64,000 bases of DNA from Eggerthellaceae bacterium. GTDB lineage: Bacteria; Actinomycetota; Coriobacteriia; Coriobacteriales; Eggerthellaceae. The translations under genes and the position numbers were made by a program. The stretch is taken from assembly GCA_910575165.1 (NCBI GenBank), contig CAJTDS010000014.1:1-64000 (forward strand), given 5' to 3'. The notes under the pieces were generated by a model. The model was not told where the DNA came from. It ran no database searches and worked only from the letters and a program-made list of their open reading frames with translations. This document shows, piece by piece, positions 16,145 through 25,207 of this stretch; within the stretch, counting starts at the first letter, position 1; every line of letters starts with the position of its first letter.

Positions 16145-17211
16145 GATCGGATTTGCGATGACCCAGCTTCCGGCACCGGGGCATGCTCGTCTAGGAGAAC
16201 GCTCGTGAGCAGGCCGACAATGCCGCAGATTAGCCCTCCGATAGGCCAGGGGAGCCAGAAGTAGGGCAGCACGTGGTCAGAGACGTTCTTGAAGTCGGCT
16301 TGGGCCATGGGCACGAACAGCAAGCACAGCGCGATGGCGGTAGCCAGCAGCATGATGGCGCCGCAAAGCGAACCTGTGATGCGGCTCTTGCGCTGCAGCG
16401 CGCTGACGCGGGCCCGCTGCTCGTCGGTGAGGTCGGCGCGGGCTAGCTCAGAGGGGGTGATCTCCTCGGCGGTGGCCTCGTTGTAGCCCTGGATGTTCAC
16501 ACGCCCCAGGCTCATGGAGCCGTGGATGATGAACCATACCCCTACGGCTACGGTTCCAAGGATGATGGTAGGGGCGAAGATCTCGACCGCGGGATAGGGA
16601 TCGAGCGCGATGGCTGCGCCTATACCCATGGCGAGAACGATGATGCCCACGAGCAGCTGCCAGGTGAACTCACTTCTAGCCTCCTGCTTGTCCTGCTCGG
16701 TGTAGAAGTCCTCCAGGTAGGGGTGTGCCCTGCAGAAGGCCGAATAGGTGAGGCCGGCCGGAACCAGGAAGGAAAGCCCGGCAGCGACGCCGAGTATGAT
16801 GAGCAGAAAGCCCAGAGCGCACGCGATGTTCTCGGGGATGTAGAGGCTGTTCTCCCCGAGGGCGAACAGAAGGCAGCCGGCGCTGACGCCCGAGCAGATG
16901 GCGGCGACGCCCGTGGGGATCTTGCGGCCCAGGGAGCGCATGGTCTCGTCGTAGCCGAACAGGTCCACCGGGGCTTGTGCCGTTTCGAAGACGGTGCGCG
17001 GCGTCTGGTCGGTCATGTCGCCGGTCACCAGGTCGTCCAAGGTGCATTCGAACAGCTGGCAGAGCGCTATGAGCTTGTCCATCTCGGGATAGGTGGTGCC
17101 CGACTCCCATTTCGCCACCGACTGGCGGCTCACCCCCAGCCGCACGGCCAGCTGCTCCTGGGTGAGCTTGTGGGCGGCGCGAAGGTGCAGCAGGTTCTCT
17201 CTGAAGGCCAT
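16141..17211 (-). CDS. XRE-family HTH regulator with membrane domain
   Basis: A 356-aa protein: residues 1-65 are a Cro/cI-type HTH (LTQEQLAVRLGVSRQSVAKW, then ESGTTYPEMDKLIALC); residues about 95-350 hold several membrane helices, four clear ones between 100 and 225 plus two near the C-terminus. Such membrane-tethered XRE proteins often respond to envelope or growth-phase signals; the ligand is unknown. The start is the ATG at 17211 with GAGGAGA upstream. The promoter region (17212-17300) contains two tandem copies of CTTTCCGTGCCGGT (about 17236-17262). It ends tail-to-tail with the CmpB gene, overlapping by 4 bp. Confidence 0.8.
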   Translation of the reverse strand: MAFRENLLHLRAAHKLTQEQLAVRLGVSRQSVAKWESGTTYPEMDKLIALCQLFECTLDDLVTGDMTDQTPRTVFETAQAPVDLFGYDETMRSLGRKIPTGVAAICSGVSAGCLLFALGENSLYIPENIACALGFLLIILGVAAGLSFLVPAGLTYSAFCRAHPYLEDFYTEQDKQEARSEFTWQLLVGIIVLAMGIGAAIALDPYPAVEIFAPTIILGTVAVGVWFIIHGSMSLGRVNIQGYNEATAEEITPSELARADLTDEQRARVSALQRKSRITGSLCGAIMLLATAIALCLLFVPMAQADFKNVSDHVLPYFWLPWPIGGLICGIVGLLTSVLLDEHAPVPEAGSSQIRS

Positions 17212-17433
17212 GGTCTCCTCGTTTCTAGTGGTCGTCTTTCCGTGCCGGTTCTTTCCGTGCCGGTCGCCGCAAACCATAGGCAAGAGGGCGGTTGCCCGCC
17301 ACCAACCAGCGGGTGCTAATTGGGTGATTCTAGCGCACCTGGCGGTTGCAGTGCCTGCTCAAAGCAGCAATTCTGCGATTGAACAGAGCGGGGTGTCCGT
17401 AATGGGCACCGTGCGCGCAGGGTTGCGTCACGC

Positions 17434-17464
17434 AAAAAGGGAGGGGCTGCAAGAGCCCCTCCCC
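17434..17464 (-). terminator. Rho-independent terminator of the DUF5692-like gene
   Basis: On the minus strand GGGGAGGGGCT pairs with AGCCCCTCCC across a 5-nt loop and is followed by TTTTTGCG. It lies 50 bp past the stop at 17515. Confidence 0.85.
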
Positions 17465-17514
17465 GGCGAGTCGTTCGATGTCGGGCGATGCGATCGCCGC
17501 GGCTTCAAGCGAGC

Positions 17515-18654
17515 TTACTCGCGCTTGTTGGTCTCAACTTCCACCACGGTGCCCTCGGCGTCCTTGGCCACGTACACGTAGCCCACGGTGCCTTCCACGG
17601 GGATGGCGTTGTAAGCAACCATCTCGGCGATCTCGGCGGGAGTGGCGCTCTTGGGCTCGGTCTCAAGCAGGTAGGCGGTGTCGGCGCGACGGGCCATGGC
17701 CTCCTTGAAGTCCTTTGTGCCCACGAACACCTCCTGCTTGTAGGGGTTCACGCCCAGCTTCTTGCTGCGGTAGACGATGTAGGCCAGCGCGGCGATGTTG
17801 GCCACAAGGGCCACCAGCGACACGGCCAGGTTCACGTTGGGGTTGTTCACGGAGTTCGCAGCGAAGATGGAGTCGTTGGCGAACATGGGGACCATCTGGC
17901 AGAACATGCACCACATGGCCAGGGTGAACGCGCGGTTCTGGATCCAGCCGCCCTTGTTCCACAGAAGACCGGCGATGGTGGGGGCGAGCAGCAGCGCGAT
18001 GCCGCAGTACCAGGAGTGGGTGGGCAAGCAGTTGTAGGTGTAGCAGAAGTTCCACAGGTCGTAGGCGATGATGAACACCCAGGTCATGTCAGCCCAGATC
18101 ATGTCCTGGCGCTTCTTGGAGATGTAGATGCCGAACCAGCCGGTCATGCACAGGATGTTCAGGATGCCGGCGATGCCGTTGAACACGTTGTGCCAGCCGC
18201 CGTAGAGGGTGACGCCCTCGGAGGAGACCCAGGTGGTTCCGAAGGCGCGGAAGGCGCTCTCGAAGTCGCTGACCACGGCGATCAAGATGTTGATGGCCAC
18301 GATGACGAAGGGGAAGGCCTTGAACCAGTGGGAGCGGCCGATCTTGCCCCAGGAGTACTTGAGAGCCATGAAGCCGATGCAGCCGGCAAGGGCCGCGTAG
18401 ACCTTGGCGTAGTGGAACCAGCTGTTCATGTCGGTGTGGGTGGGGTTGGTAAGCGCCCATTCGGCGCCCATGCCCGCGCCCACGGCGATGGCGATGCAGT
18501 ATACGGTCATGACGCCGGCCACGCCGAAGAACATGATCATGCCGCCGGCCTTGGTGCGGCGGGCGAACTCGTTGAGCAGGATGAGCGCGACGAGCACCAT
18601 GGCCAAGCCAAGCCACTGGTACAGCGCGTTCGGGCCGTATACGTCGAATAACAT
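17515..18654 (-). CDS. DUF5692-family integral membrane protein
   Basis: A 379-aa protein with about nine to ten membrane helices in residues 1-290 and a hydrophilic C-terminus. It resembles the DUF5692 family, common in Eggerthella relatives (N-terminus MLFDVYGPNALYQWLGLAMV, then NEFARRTKAGG). Function is unknown; the many helices and its place opposite a respiratory-reductase operon suggest a transporter or quinone-side membrane protein for the same substrate, which is inference. The start at 18654 has AAAGGAGGAG upstream. A strong terminator follows. Confidence 0.65.
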   Translation of the reverse strand: MLFDVYGPNALYQWLGLAMVLVALILLNEFARRTKAGGMIMFFGVAGVMTVYCIAIAVGAGMGAEWALTNPTHTDMNSWFHYAKVYAALAGCIGFMALKYSWGKIGRSHWFKAFPFVIVAINILIAVVSDFESAFRAFGTTWVSSEGVTLYGGWHNVFNGIAGILNILCMTGWFGIYISKKRQDMIWADMTWVFIIAYDLWNFCYTYNCLPTHSWYCGIALLLAPTIAGLLWNKGGWIQNRAFTLAMWCMFCQMVPMFANDSIFAANSVNNPNVNLAVSLVALVANIAALAYIVYRSKKLGVNPYKQEVFVGTKDFKEAMARRADTAYLLETEPKSATPAEIAEMVAYNAIPVEGTVGYVYVAKDAEGTVVEVETNKRE

Positions 18655-19076
18655 GACTCCTCCTTTAACTGACCGGCTGCAAGCTCGCAACGATTGGACC
18701 ACTGCCCCGTCCGCTTTCCGGCTCCGCATCCGATCGGTGCAGGCTCTTCGCGGCGCTGTTGGTCGGTGCCCCAAGCGCTCCGGCTCGCCTGATTGCCCTC
18801 TGCAATCAACATCGGCAACCATACAGGTAATTGAATTCACAGTCAATACATAATAATCAACAGATTGATAGCAAAGCATGAAAGAGAAACTCATAGAAAA
18901 AAGTCCTTGATATTCGGGATAAACGTTGATACGATGCGCAAATAGAAAGTTCACTGAAGTAAATAAAACTAAACATGGAAAAAGAAACGTAACGATGACA
19001 GAGGCGCAAGAATAGCCGAACGGGCGTGCCGAACATCGAAGCGAACGAGGGAAACCGAAGCGAGCAAGGAGGGAAG
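18655..19076. promoter_or_regulatory. AT-rich divergent control region with dyad
   Basis: A 422-bp gap between the DUF5692-like gene and the cytochrome operon. The stretch from about 18825 to 19010 is strikingly AT-rich for this genome, and holds a perfect dyad ATCAA-CAGA-TTGAT at 18856-18869. It probably contains both divergent promoters and regulator sites. No ORF here looks real. Confidence 0.5.
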
Positions 19077-19670
19077 ATGGACGAGACGAGAAACGGAAAG
19101 GCGGCAAGCGAGAGGCGGCAGCGGCGCCGGTGGCCGGTAGTGGTGGCCGCGGTGGCCGTGGTGCTTGCGGCCGCGGGCGCGGGGTTCTGGGTGTGGCATG
19201 AGCAGCCGTCGTTCTGCAACGCGGTCTGCCACGAGCCCATGGACGCCTACGTGGAGGGCTACTACGTCGACGCGGACCAAATGGCCTACGCTCACCAAGC
19301 GGCAGGCACCAGCTGCCTTCAGTGTCATGAGGCCAAGATCGACGAGCAGATCCACGAGGCGACGGTGTGGCTTGCCGGCGACTTCGACACCGACGAAGAG
19401 GGGCATCTGACCCGCGTGGGCGTGCGCTCCGACGCGGCCATGTGCGCCACAGCCGGTTGCCACGACATGGAGCAGGTGGCGGCGGCGACGCAGGACTGGG
19501 GCGGCCAGGAGGGCGCGAACCCCCACGACTCGCACCAGGGCTATGCGCTGGACTGCAGCAGCTGCCATACAGCCCACGGCCAGTCGGTTATGTACTGCAA
19601 CACCTGCCACGATTTCGCGGTGCCGCAGGGGTGGGCCGAGCCACGCTCCAGCGAGCCGGCAACCAGATAG
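19077..19670 (+). CDS. Membrane-anchored multihaem cytochrome c (NapC/NrfH-like electron donor)
   Basis: A 197-aa protein with one N-terminal membrane anchor (residues about 20-41) after a basic RRQRRRW segment, then an exported domain with five candidate haem sites: CNAVCH (C47, CX3CH), CLQCH (C80), CATAGCH (C123, CX4CH), CSSCH (C160) and CNTCH (C174). Extra His residues could be distal ligands. It likely takes electrons from menaquinol and passes them to the FAD reductase encoded two genes downstream. The start at 19077 has AAGGAGGG upstream. It is the first gene of a four-gene operon. Confidence 0.85.
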   Translation: MDETRNGKAASERRQRRRWPVVVAAVAVVLAAAGAGFWVWHEQPSFCNAVCHEPMDAYVEGYYVDADQMAYAHQAAGTSCLQCHEAKIDEQIHEATVWLAGDFDTDEEGHLTRVGVRSDAAMCATAGCHDMEQVAAATQDWGGQEGANPHDSHQGYALDCSSCHTAHGQSVMYCNTCHDFAVPQGWAEPRSSEPATR

Positions 19671-19679
19671 GGGGAGACC

Positions 19680-20186
19680 ATGAGGAAGGAAAAGCGGGCG
19701 GCGGCTCTGAGCGTGCTCGCCGCGGCTGCCCTGGGCCTGACCGGATGCGGTGCATCCTTCGAGGGCTCCGGATCGAAGGACGCGGCGTCGGCCGAGCAGC
19801 TGGCGCTGCATGCCGATGACCCCTGGGCCGTCGAGGTAGTTGCCGATTCGCAGGCCAAAGCCGAGGGCAACCTGCGCGACGGCGTGTACACCGGCACGGG
19901 CCGGGGCATGGAGGGGCTCATCACCGTGACGCTGCTGGTGGACGACGGGCGCATCACGTGCCTGGAGACCGCTCAGGAGGGCGAGAGCCAGAGCCGCGGC
20001 GGCTTCGAGGCCATCCGCGACGGGAAGTACGCGCAGATGATCGAGGCGGCCCAGGGCTCGGACTTCGATGCCATAGCGGGAGCAACCATCACCACGGCGG
20101 GCGTGCGCCAGGCGGTGGACGACGCCCTGGCCCAGGCCGAAGCGGCGTCGGGCAGCGCCGCGAAGGAGGGAGCGAGCCATGAGTAG
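19680..20186 (+). CDS. FMN-binding-domain lipoprotein
   Basis: A 168-aa exported lipoprotein: signal peptide with lipobox LTGC (Cys23), then an FMN-binding domain from about residue 65 (DGVYTGTGRGMEGLITVTL). The flavinylation motif AGATITT is at 133-139, with Thr138 the expected site of covalent FMN attachment by an ApbE enzyme. It should relay electrons between the multihaem cytochrome and the FAD reductase outside the membrane. It starts 9 bp after the cytochrome gene and overlaps the reductase gene by 8 bp. An apbE gene lies about 4 kb downstream. Confidence 0.85.
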   Translation: MRKEKRAAALSVLAAAALGLTGCGASFEGSGSKDAASAEQLALHADDPWAVEVVADSQAKAEGNLRDGVYTGTGRGMEGLITVTLLVDDGRITCLETAQEGESQSRGGFEAIRDGKYAQMIEAAQGSDFDAIAGATITTAGVRQAVDDALAQAEAASGSAAKEGASHE

Positions 20187-22023
20187 CAAAACCGTGCGAA
20201 CCGGCGGCCTGAGCCGCCGCGACTTCCTGGCGGGCGGCGTGCTGGCGGCAGCTGGCGCCGCCGCAGCCACGGTGTTGGGACCTGCGACGGCAACGGCTGC
20301 CGAGGGGCGGCTGGGCGACTGGTCAAGCGTCGGCGGCGAGGTGTCTGTGCCTGCAAGCGAGGCCACCAACGCCAGCGCTTCCGACGGCACCTACCGCGAG
20401 CACAACGCCGAGGCGTTCCCCGCCGACGACGCAACGCCCATCCCTCCGCGCAAGGTACCGGCGAACTGGGACTACGAGTGCGACATCTGCGTGGTGGGCG
20501 CCGGCGGGGGCGGCCTTAACGCTGCGGCTCGCGCTGCCGAGCTAGGGGCGGACGTCATCTGCGTGGAGGCCCTGGGCCTGCATGGCGGCAACGCCCAGGA
20601 AGCGGGCATGTGCGGTATCCTGGGCGGGTACTCGGGGCAGAACGCCAAGCAGTTCGCGTTCCCCAGCTACCCCTTCGACCCGAAGGCCCTCACGGACTGG
20701 GCCATGGACGAGTACCACTACGCAGCCGACCCCAAGCTCATCTACAAGATTGCCTGCGAGGGCGGAAAATCCCTGGACTGGATGGCCGACTGCGGCGTGC
20801 AGTGGCGCCTGGGCGAGGTGCCGGTGTACGTGGCGCCGAAGAACTCCACCTTGGACCACCATGTGCTGAAGATGAAGGACGCCACCGACGCCATGTTCGC
20901 CTACGGGCAGCGCCACGGTGTGGACTACAAGTTCCAAAGCCCGGCCGTGGCCCTGGTGCAGGACGACGGCGGGCGCGTGGTGGGCGTGGTGGTCAACGAG
21001 GACTTCGCCGACGAGCGCTACATCCACGCGAAGAACGCGGTCATCCTCACGGCCGGCGGCTTCTGCAACAACAAGGCCCTGCTTGACAAGTACATCCCCA
21101 CGGCGGCCATGGGCTGCGCGTCGAGCTACCTGACCGCCAGCGAGACCGGCGAGTGCTTCCGCATGGGGCTGGGCGTGGGTGCGGACGTATCTGGCTTCAA
21201 TAGCTCGGCCTCCTTCGACGGGGGCGTCGACTGGCAGGCCGAAGGCGGCACCTGGGCGCGCTTCCTCTACGACGGCATGACCCAGCTCTCGCGCCAGCCG
21301 TGGCTGACCATCGACCGCTGCGGCAACCGCCTGCGCTACATGGACTCGCGCGTGGGAGAGGACGGGGCCAACGCCATCTACGCGCTGGGGGATCTGGCCA
21401 CCATCCAGATGACGCCTCCGGGGCACCGCTCCTACATCGTCTTCGACGCGAACTACGAGGACCATCTGGCCGGGTTCGCCCAGGAGCACTGCCGCAAGCT
21501 CATCACGCCCGACCTGGAGCAGATCGACAAGGTGCCGCCCCATTACCGCGATTGGCACCACGGCGTGCAAGACGCCATAGACGCCGACGTGCTGAAGCGC
21601 CGCGACACGCTGGAGGAGCTCGAGGTCGACCTGGGCCTTGCCGAGGGCGTGCTCACCGAGGCCGTGGCGAAGTGGAACGAGGCCTGCGAGCGCGGCGAGG
21701 ACGACTTTCTGTACCCCATGCCGCCGGAGTGGCTGCACGCCATCACCACGCCGCCCTTCTACGGCTGCCGCATAGGAGGCAACCTCTACGGCACCAAGGC
21801 CGGCCTGCTCATCAACGACCAGATGCAGGTGGTGGGCGTGAACGGGCGCGTCATCCCGGGCCTGTACGCCGGGTGGCACACGGCCGGCGGCGCGTGCGGC
21901 GAGAACAGCTACATCGGCGACCCCATCCTGGGCTCGCTCATGGGCGACGTGGGCCTGGCGTTCTGCGGAGGCTACCTCTGCGGAACGAGCGCGGTCGACA
22001 ACGAGATGGGAGGCGTGGCATGA
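20179..22023 (+). CDS. Tat-exported FAD-dependent reductase (fumarate reductase/flavocytochrome c superfamily)
   Basis: A 614-aa protein with a Tat signal (SRRDFLAGG, residues 12-20) and a pre-FAD linker, then an FAD-binding Rossmann motif VVGAGGGGLNAAARAAELGA near residue 100 and the C-terminal GGA/AGWHTAGGACGENSYIG region typical of the superfamily. These enzymes reduce double bonds of organic acceptors (fumarate, urocanate, cinnamates) as terminal respiratory oxidases. The substrate cannot be read here. It is translationally coupled on both sides (8-bp overlap upstream, ATGA overlap downstream). Together with the cytochrome and FMN lipoprotein it forms a complete exported electron chain. 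Confidence 0.88.
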   Translation: MSSKTVRTGGLSRRDFLAGGVLAAAGAAAATVLGPATATAAEGRLGDWSSVGGEVSVPASEATNASASDGTYREHNAEAFPADDATPIPPRKVPANWDYECDICVVGAGGGGLNAAARAAELGADVICVEALGLHGGNAQEAGMCGILGGYSGQNAKQFAFPSYPFDPKALTDWAMDEYHYAADPKLIYKIACEGGKSLDWMADCGVQWRLGEVPVYVAPKNSTLDHHVLKMKDATDAMFAYGQRHGVDYKFQSPAVALVQDDGGRVVGVVVNEDFADERYIHAKNAVILTAGGFCNNKALLDKYIPTAAMGCASSYLTASETGECFRMGLGVGADVSGFNSSASFDGGVDWQAEGGTWARFLYDGMTQLSRQPWLTIDRCGNRLRYMDSRVGEDGANAIYALGDLATIQMTPPGHRSYIVFDANYEDHLAGFAQEHCRKLITPDLEQIDKVPPHYRDWHHGVQDAIDADVLKRRDTLEELEVDLGLAEGVLTEAVAKWNEACERGEDDFLYPMPPEWLHAITTPPFYGCRIGGNLYGTKAGLLINDQMQVVGVNGRVIPGLYAGWHTAGGACGENSYIGDPILGSLMGDVGLAFCGGYLCGTSAVDNEMGGVA

Positions 22024-22787
22024 ACGGCATAGAAAAGATTGCGCGGCCCTTCGGGTACCTGTTCGGCTTGGCGCTGGTGGTGGCCCTGCTCGGACGCATC
22101 GGCCTGGGGGTGGCGGCCGCCACGGGCGTGCTGGCCTTCGACTACATCTCCGCCTCCGGCGTGGCCATCTTGGACGTCGTCTGTTCCATCCTCACCGGCT
22201 CGGCTTTCGTGGCCTTCCTGTTTGCGGCAGGGCTGGCGCTGGTGGTTTCCACGGCGGGGCCTGTGCTTTACGGGGCGCTCTACGCCCGCGGCGACGCGCC
22301 TGCCAAGGCTTCGACGGCCTTCCTGTGGGGTTGGGCCACGGCGCTTGCGGCGCTGGCGTGCCTGGTGATCCTGGCGCTGGGCATCCTCTCGCCGGTGCAG
22401 GTGGGGTCCATGAGCTCCAAGCTGCCGGGGACGGCGGTCATCGTGCTGGGGGCCGTGGCCTTCGCGGCGTTTCTAGGGACCCTTCTGGGTGCTGCGTCCA
22501 TGGTGCTGTGCGCCTGCATCGAGCGCTCTCGCGCCCGGGGCGGTTTGGGTAGGCGCCTGCTCGTCGCCTGCGCCGGCTGCGGTGCCGTGGTGATGGTGCT
22601 TACCCTGGGCACGTTCTCGGCGCTGGGCGGCGTCTCCGTCGACGTGGCCGCGCTTGGCGGTTGGGCTGTGGCCGACGTGGTGGCGAACCTGGCCATGCTT
22701 TTTTGCGCCCGCGCCCTTGCCGCCAGGGCCCACGATGCCGTGGGGGCCGAAGGCGCTTCCAACCGTGCGAAGGTCGCCTCTGCGTAG
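22020..22787 (+). CDS. Integral membrane protein of the reductase operon
   Basis: A 255-aa protein with about six predicted membrane helices, no recognised motif, and start and stop arranged as ATGA with the reductase gene. The C-terminal 20 residues are hydrophilic. Position as last gene of the cytochrome/FMN/FAD operon suggests a membrane partner such as a substrate transporter or assembly factor; this is inference. A bidirectional terminator follows. Confidence 0.65.
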   Translation: MNGIEKIARPFGYLFGLALVVALLGRIGLGVAAATGVLAFDYISASGVAILDVVCSILTGSAFVAFLFAAGLALVVSTAGPVLYGALYARGDAPAKASTAFLWGWATALAALACLVILALGILSPVQVGSMSSKLPGTAVIVLGAVAFAAFLGTLLGAASMVLCACIERSRARGGLGRRLLVACAGCGAVVMVLTLGTFSALGGVSVDVAALGGWAVADVVANLAMLFCARALAARAHDAVGAEGASNRAKVASA

Positions 22788-22813
22788 GGTTTCGCGCGGA
22801 CACCCCTTGGAAC

Positions 22814-22850
22814 GAGGCGCTCCGAAGCCGTTGCGGTTTCGGAGCGCCTC
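22814..22850. terminator. Bidirectional terminator
   Basis: A long stem GAGGCGCTCCGAAGCC/GGTTTCGGAGCGCCTC with a very small loop lies between convergent genes ending at 22787 and 22879, so it can serve both. Confidence 0.75.
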
Positions 22851-22878
22851 TTCGCGTGCGCGCAAGCGTTGGGGCCGC

Positions 22879-23823
22879 CTACGCTTCCTGCAGCAGGTCG
22901 AAGGTCTCCTGCTCCCGGGCCTGGCGCTGCGCCTCCAGGTCGGCCACCACTACATGGCCCACCTGCTCGATGGCGTCGCGCTGCTCGGGCGTGAGGTTGG
23001 CCCACAGCTTCGTGGCGGCCAGCTCGTTGATGGTGGCGCTGATGAGGAAGCTCTCGTACACGCCCTCCTCGGTAAGACCCACGTACACCGCTTTCTTGTC
23101 CTTGGGCGAGCGCAGGCGTCTTACCCAGCCTTTGGCGGCGAGCCTGTCCACCGCTCGGGCGGCGTTCACCGGCGAGAGGTGCAGCGATTCGGCCAGAGCC
23201 CCTATACGTTCGGGCCGGTCAGTCTCGCCCAGACGCTGGACGATGCGGCATTCGTTGAACGACGCCCCGGTTGCCTGCTTGAGGGTGCGCTCGGTCTCGG
23301 ACCGCACCAGCTCGATGGCCACGAGCGAGCGCGTGGCGGGGAAGCGCTTCGCTGCGGCTGCGTTCAGGGGCGGCTCTATCTGGGCCGCCGCCGAAATGGA
23401 CGCTTCCAGGATGGTGCGGTAGGCGGGGTTCTCGGTGGGAAATCCTGCGTAGAGGCTGCGCACGATGGACTCGTTCACGGAGGCCACGTGCGCTTCGCCG
23501 GCGTCCGTGACCGACAGCATGCGCGTGCGTCCGTCGCCTTCGCCCACTTGGCGCAGGATGTAGCCTTGGGCCTGCAGGGCGTCGGCTGCCTGGGTGACCA
23601 CGTTGGGCTTGAGCCCCAGAACCTCGCCGAGCCTGCCTTGGCCTACGGGACGGCCCGCCTGCAGCAGCTTCGTGAGCATGCGGTACTGGGTGACGTTGAG
23701 CTCGCTCGCCTCGGTAAGCCCCTTCACCAGGGCTTCGTGGGCCATCTCGAAGGCGATGAAATAGGTGGAGTCAAGGTTGAACCGGTCTTTCGACGGTGCC
23801 TGGTTCGGGGGGACGGGTGTCAT
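22879..23823 (-). CDS. Double MarR-domain transcriptional regulator
   Basis: A 314-aa protein with two MarR-like winged-helix domains in tandem: residues about 20-140 (VTQYRMLTKLLQAGRPVGQG, NVVTQAADALQAQGYILRQ, then GDGRTRMLSVTDAG wing) and about 165-290 (SPVNAARAVDRLAAKGWVRR, SPKDKKAVYVGLTEEG wing). A single polypeptide thus mimics a MarR dimer. The start at 23823 is chosen because GAGG lies five bases upstream; the ATG at 23838 has none. It is convergent with the reductase operon, whose regulation by this protein is plausible but unproven. Confidence 0.8.
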   Translation of the reverse strand: MTPVPPNQAPSKDRFNLDSTYFIAFEMAHEALVKGLTEASELNVTQYRMLTKLLQAGRPVGQGRLGEVLGLKPNVVTQAADALQAQGYILRQVGEGDGRTRMLSVTDAGEAHVASVNESIVRSLYAGFPTENPAYRTILEASISAAAQIEPPLNAAAAKRFPATRSLVAIELVRSETERTLKQATGASFNECRIVQRLGETDRPERIGALAESLHLSPVNAARAVDRLAAKGWVRRLRSPKDKKAVYVGLTEEGVYESFLISATINELAATKLWANLTPEQRDAIEQVGHVVVADLEAQRQAREQETFDLLQEA

Positions 23824-24003
23824 GGGTGCCTCGTTCATCTGCGCTTTACGCCGAGTGCGGGGTGTCGGATCGCTTCGTTCGCACCCGATGCGCATCGGCT
23901 GAATGATAGTTCATTGCTGTAAGAAACAGTATACGCCTGGTTGGGCGCGAAAACCCGAGAAAGTGCCGATAACCCATGGTTTACGGGTTCGGCCGCCGCT
24001 TCG

Positions 24004-25062
24004 TCAGGACCAGGCCGGGGTGATGAGCCCGTCGCGGTCGACGAAGAACGCCTGGTCGATTTCGGGATGGCGGTGCACGAGGGCTATGCCGCGCTCCGTG
24101 CCCAGGGCCAGCAGCGTGGTGGAGAACCCCTCGGCGTCGATGGAGCGCTCGGCCAGCAGGGTGACGCCGGCCACGTCGGTGTCGGCGGGCATGCCCGTGC
24201 GAGGGTTCAGGATGTGGTGGTAGGTTCGGTCGTCGCTGCCGGTGAAGGTGCGCTCGTAGATGCCGCTCGTCACCGCCGAGCCGTTGGCAAGGGGCACGGC
24301 GCCGATGAGCTGCTCGGGATTGCGCGGGTCGCGCACGCCCACCCGCCACGGCTCGCCGGAGGGCTTGCTGCCGTGCACCGCCACGTTGCCGCCCAGGTTC
24401 ACGATGAGCCCGTCGAAGCCGTAGGGCTCCAAGGCCTCCACCAGGGCGTCCGCGATCCAGCCCTTCGCGATGCCTCCCACGTCGAGCATGGCCTGCGGGT
24501 CCGCCATGCGCACAAGGCACGTCCCGCTGTCCGCCTTCTCACCCTGCTCTGCGGCGGGCTCCTGCCACAGCTCAACGTTTCGCCAGTTCACATGCTTGGC
24601 CGCCTCGGCTAGAGCCTTTGGGTCGGCCACCTTGCCCGCGTGGAAGTCCCACAGGCGCACGAGCGGCCCCACGGTGATGTCGAAGGCGCCCTCGCCCTGC
24701 TCGCAGTAGCGCAGGGCCTTGGACACCAGGTCGTAGGTGAGCGGGTCGACGGCCACGGGCTGCCCGGCGGCGCCGTTGATGCGCGAGATGTCGGAATGGG
24801 GAAGCGTGCGGCTGAACAGGCGCTCGTAGGATCGGCAGAGGCGGATCGCTTCGAGGAAAGCGGCTTTGCAGGCTTCGGGTTCGCCGTAGGCCTCTACGTC
24901 CACCACGGTGTTGAACGCCAGGAAGCGAACGCCCGCCGGCTTGCCGTCGGCAGCCTCGCGGAACTGGGCGAAGCTCTCGTCGGGGATGGGGTCGAGCGGG
25001 CGGTTCCCTGCGGAGGCGATGCCTTTCGGCTCGCCGGCGTTTCTGTCGGCTGCTGAGTTCAT
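24004..25062 (-). CDS. apbE: FAD:protein FMN transferase
   Basis: A 352-aa ApbE-family enzyme that attaches FMN through a phosphoester to Thr of FMN-binding domains. Motifs seen: LDVGGIAKGWIADALVEAL (FAD binding), GGNVAVHG, HHILNPRTGMPA, and AEGFSTTLLALGTERG (metal/FAD site). There is no evident signal peptide or lipobox, unlike many exported ApbE proteins. The likely client is the FMN-binding lipoprotein of the nearby reductase operon. A TATACT box lies only 7 bp before the ATG with no Shine-Dalgarno sequence, so a leaderless transcript is possible. Confidence 0.85.
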   Translation of the reverse strand: MNSAADRNAGEPKGIASAGNRPLDPIPDESFAQFREAADGKPAGVRFLAFNTVVDVEAYGEPEACKAAFLEAIRLCRSYERLFSRTLPHSDISRINGAAGQPVAVDPLTYDLVSKALRYCEQGEGAFDITVGPLVRLWDFHAGKVADPKALAEAAKHVNWRNVELWQEPAAEQGEKADSGTCLVRMADPQAMLDVGGIAKGWIADALVEALEPYGFDGLIVNLGGNVAVHGSKPSGEPWRVGVRDPRNPEQLIGAVPLANGSAVTSGIYERTFTGSDDRTYHHILNPRTGMPADTDVAGVTLLAERSIDAEGFSTTLLALGTERGIALVHRHPEIDQAFFVDRDGLITPAWS

Positions 25063-25207
25063 GGCGCCAAGTATACGCCAAGGGCCGTCCCGGCGCGCAG
25101 CGCGGCGTCTCGCACCCAAGAACTGCCCATCTCCGCGTCCGAGCGTCGCCGAATCGGCGGCTCGTGCAACGCAGCGGCTGCGCAAGGACTCATAGGCACG
25201 TGCCGCT

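Noticed and set aside
18856-18869. FNR/CRP-type site at ATCAA-N4-TTGAT
   Set aside because: The half-sites face outward relative to the FNR consensus TTGAT-N4-ATCAA, so it is only reported as an unassigned dyad.
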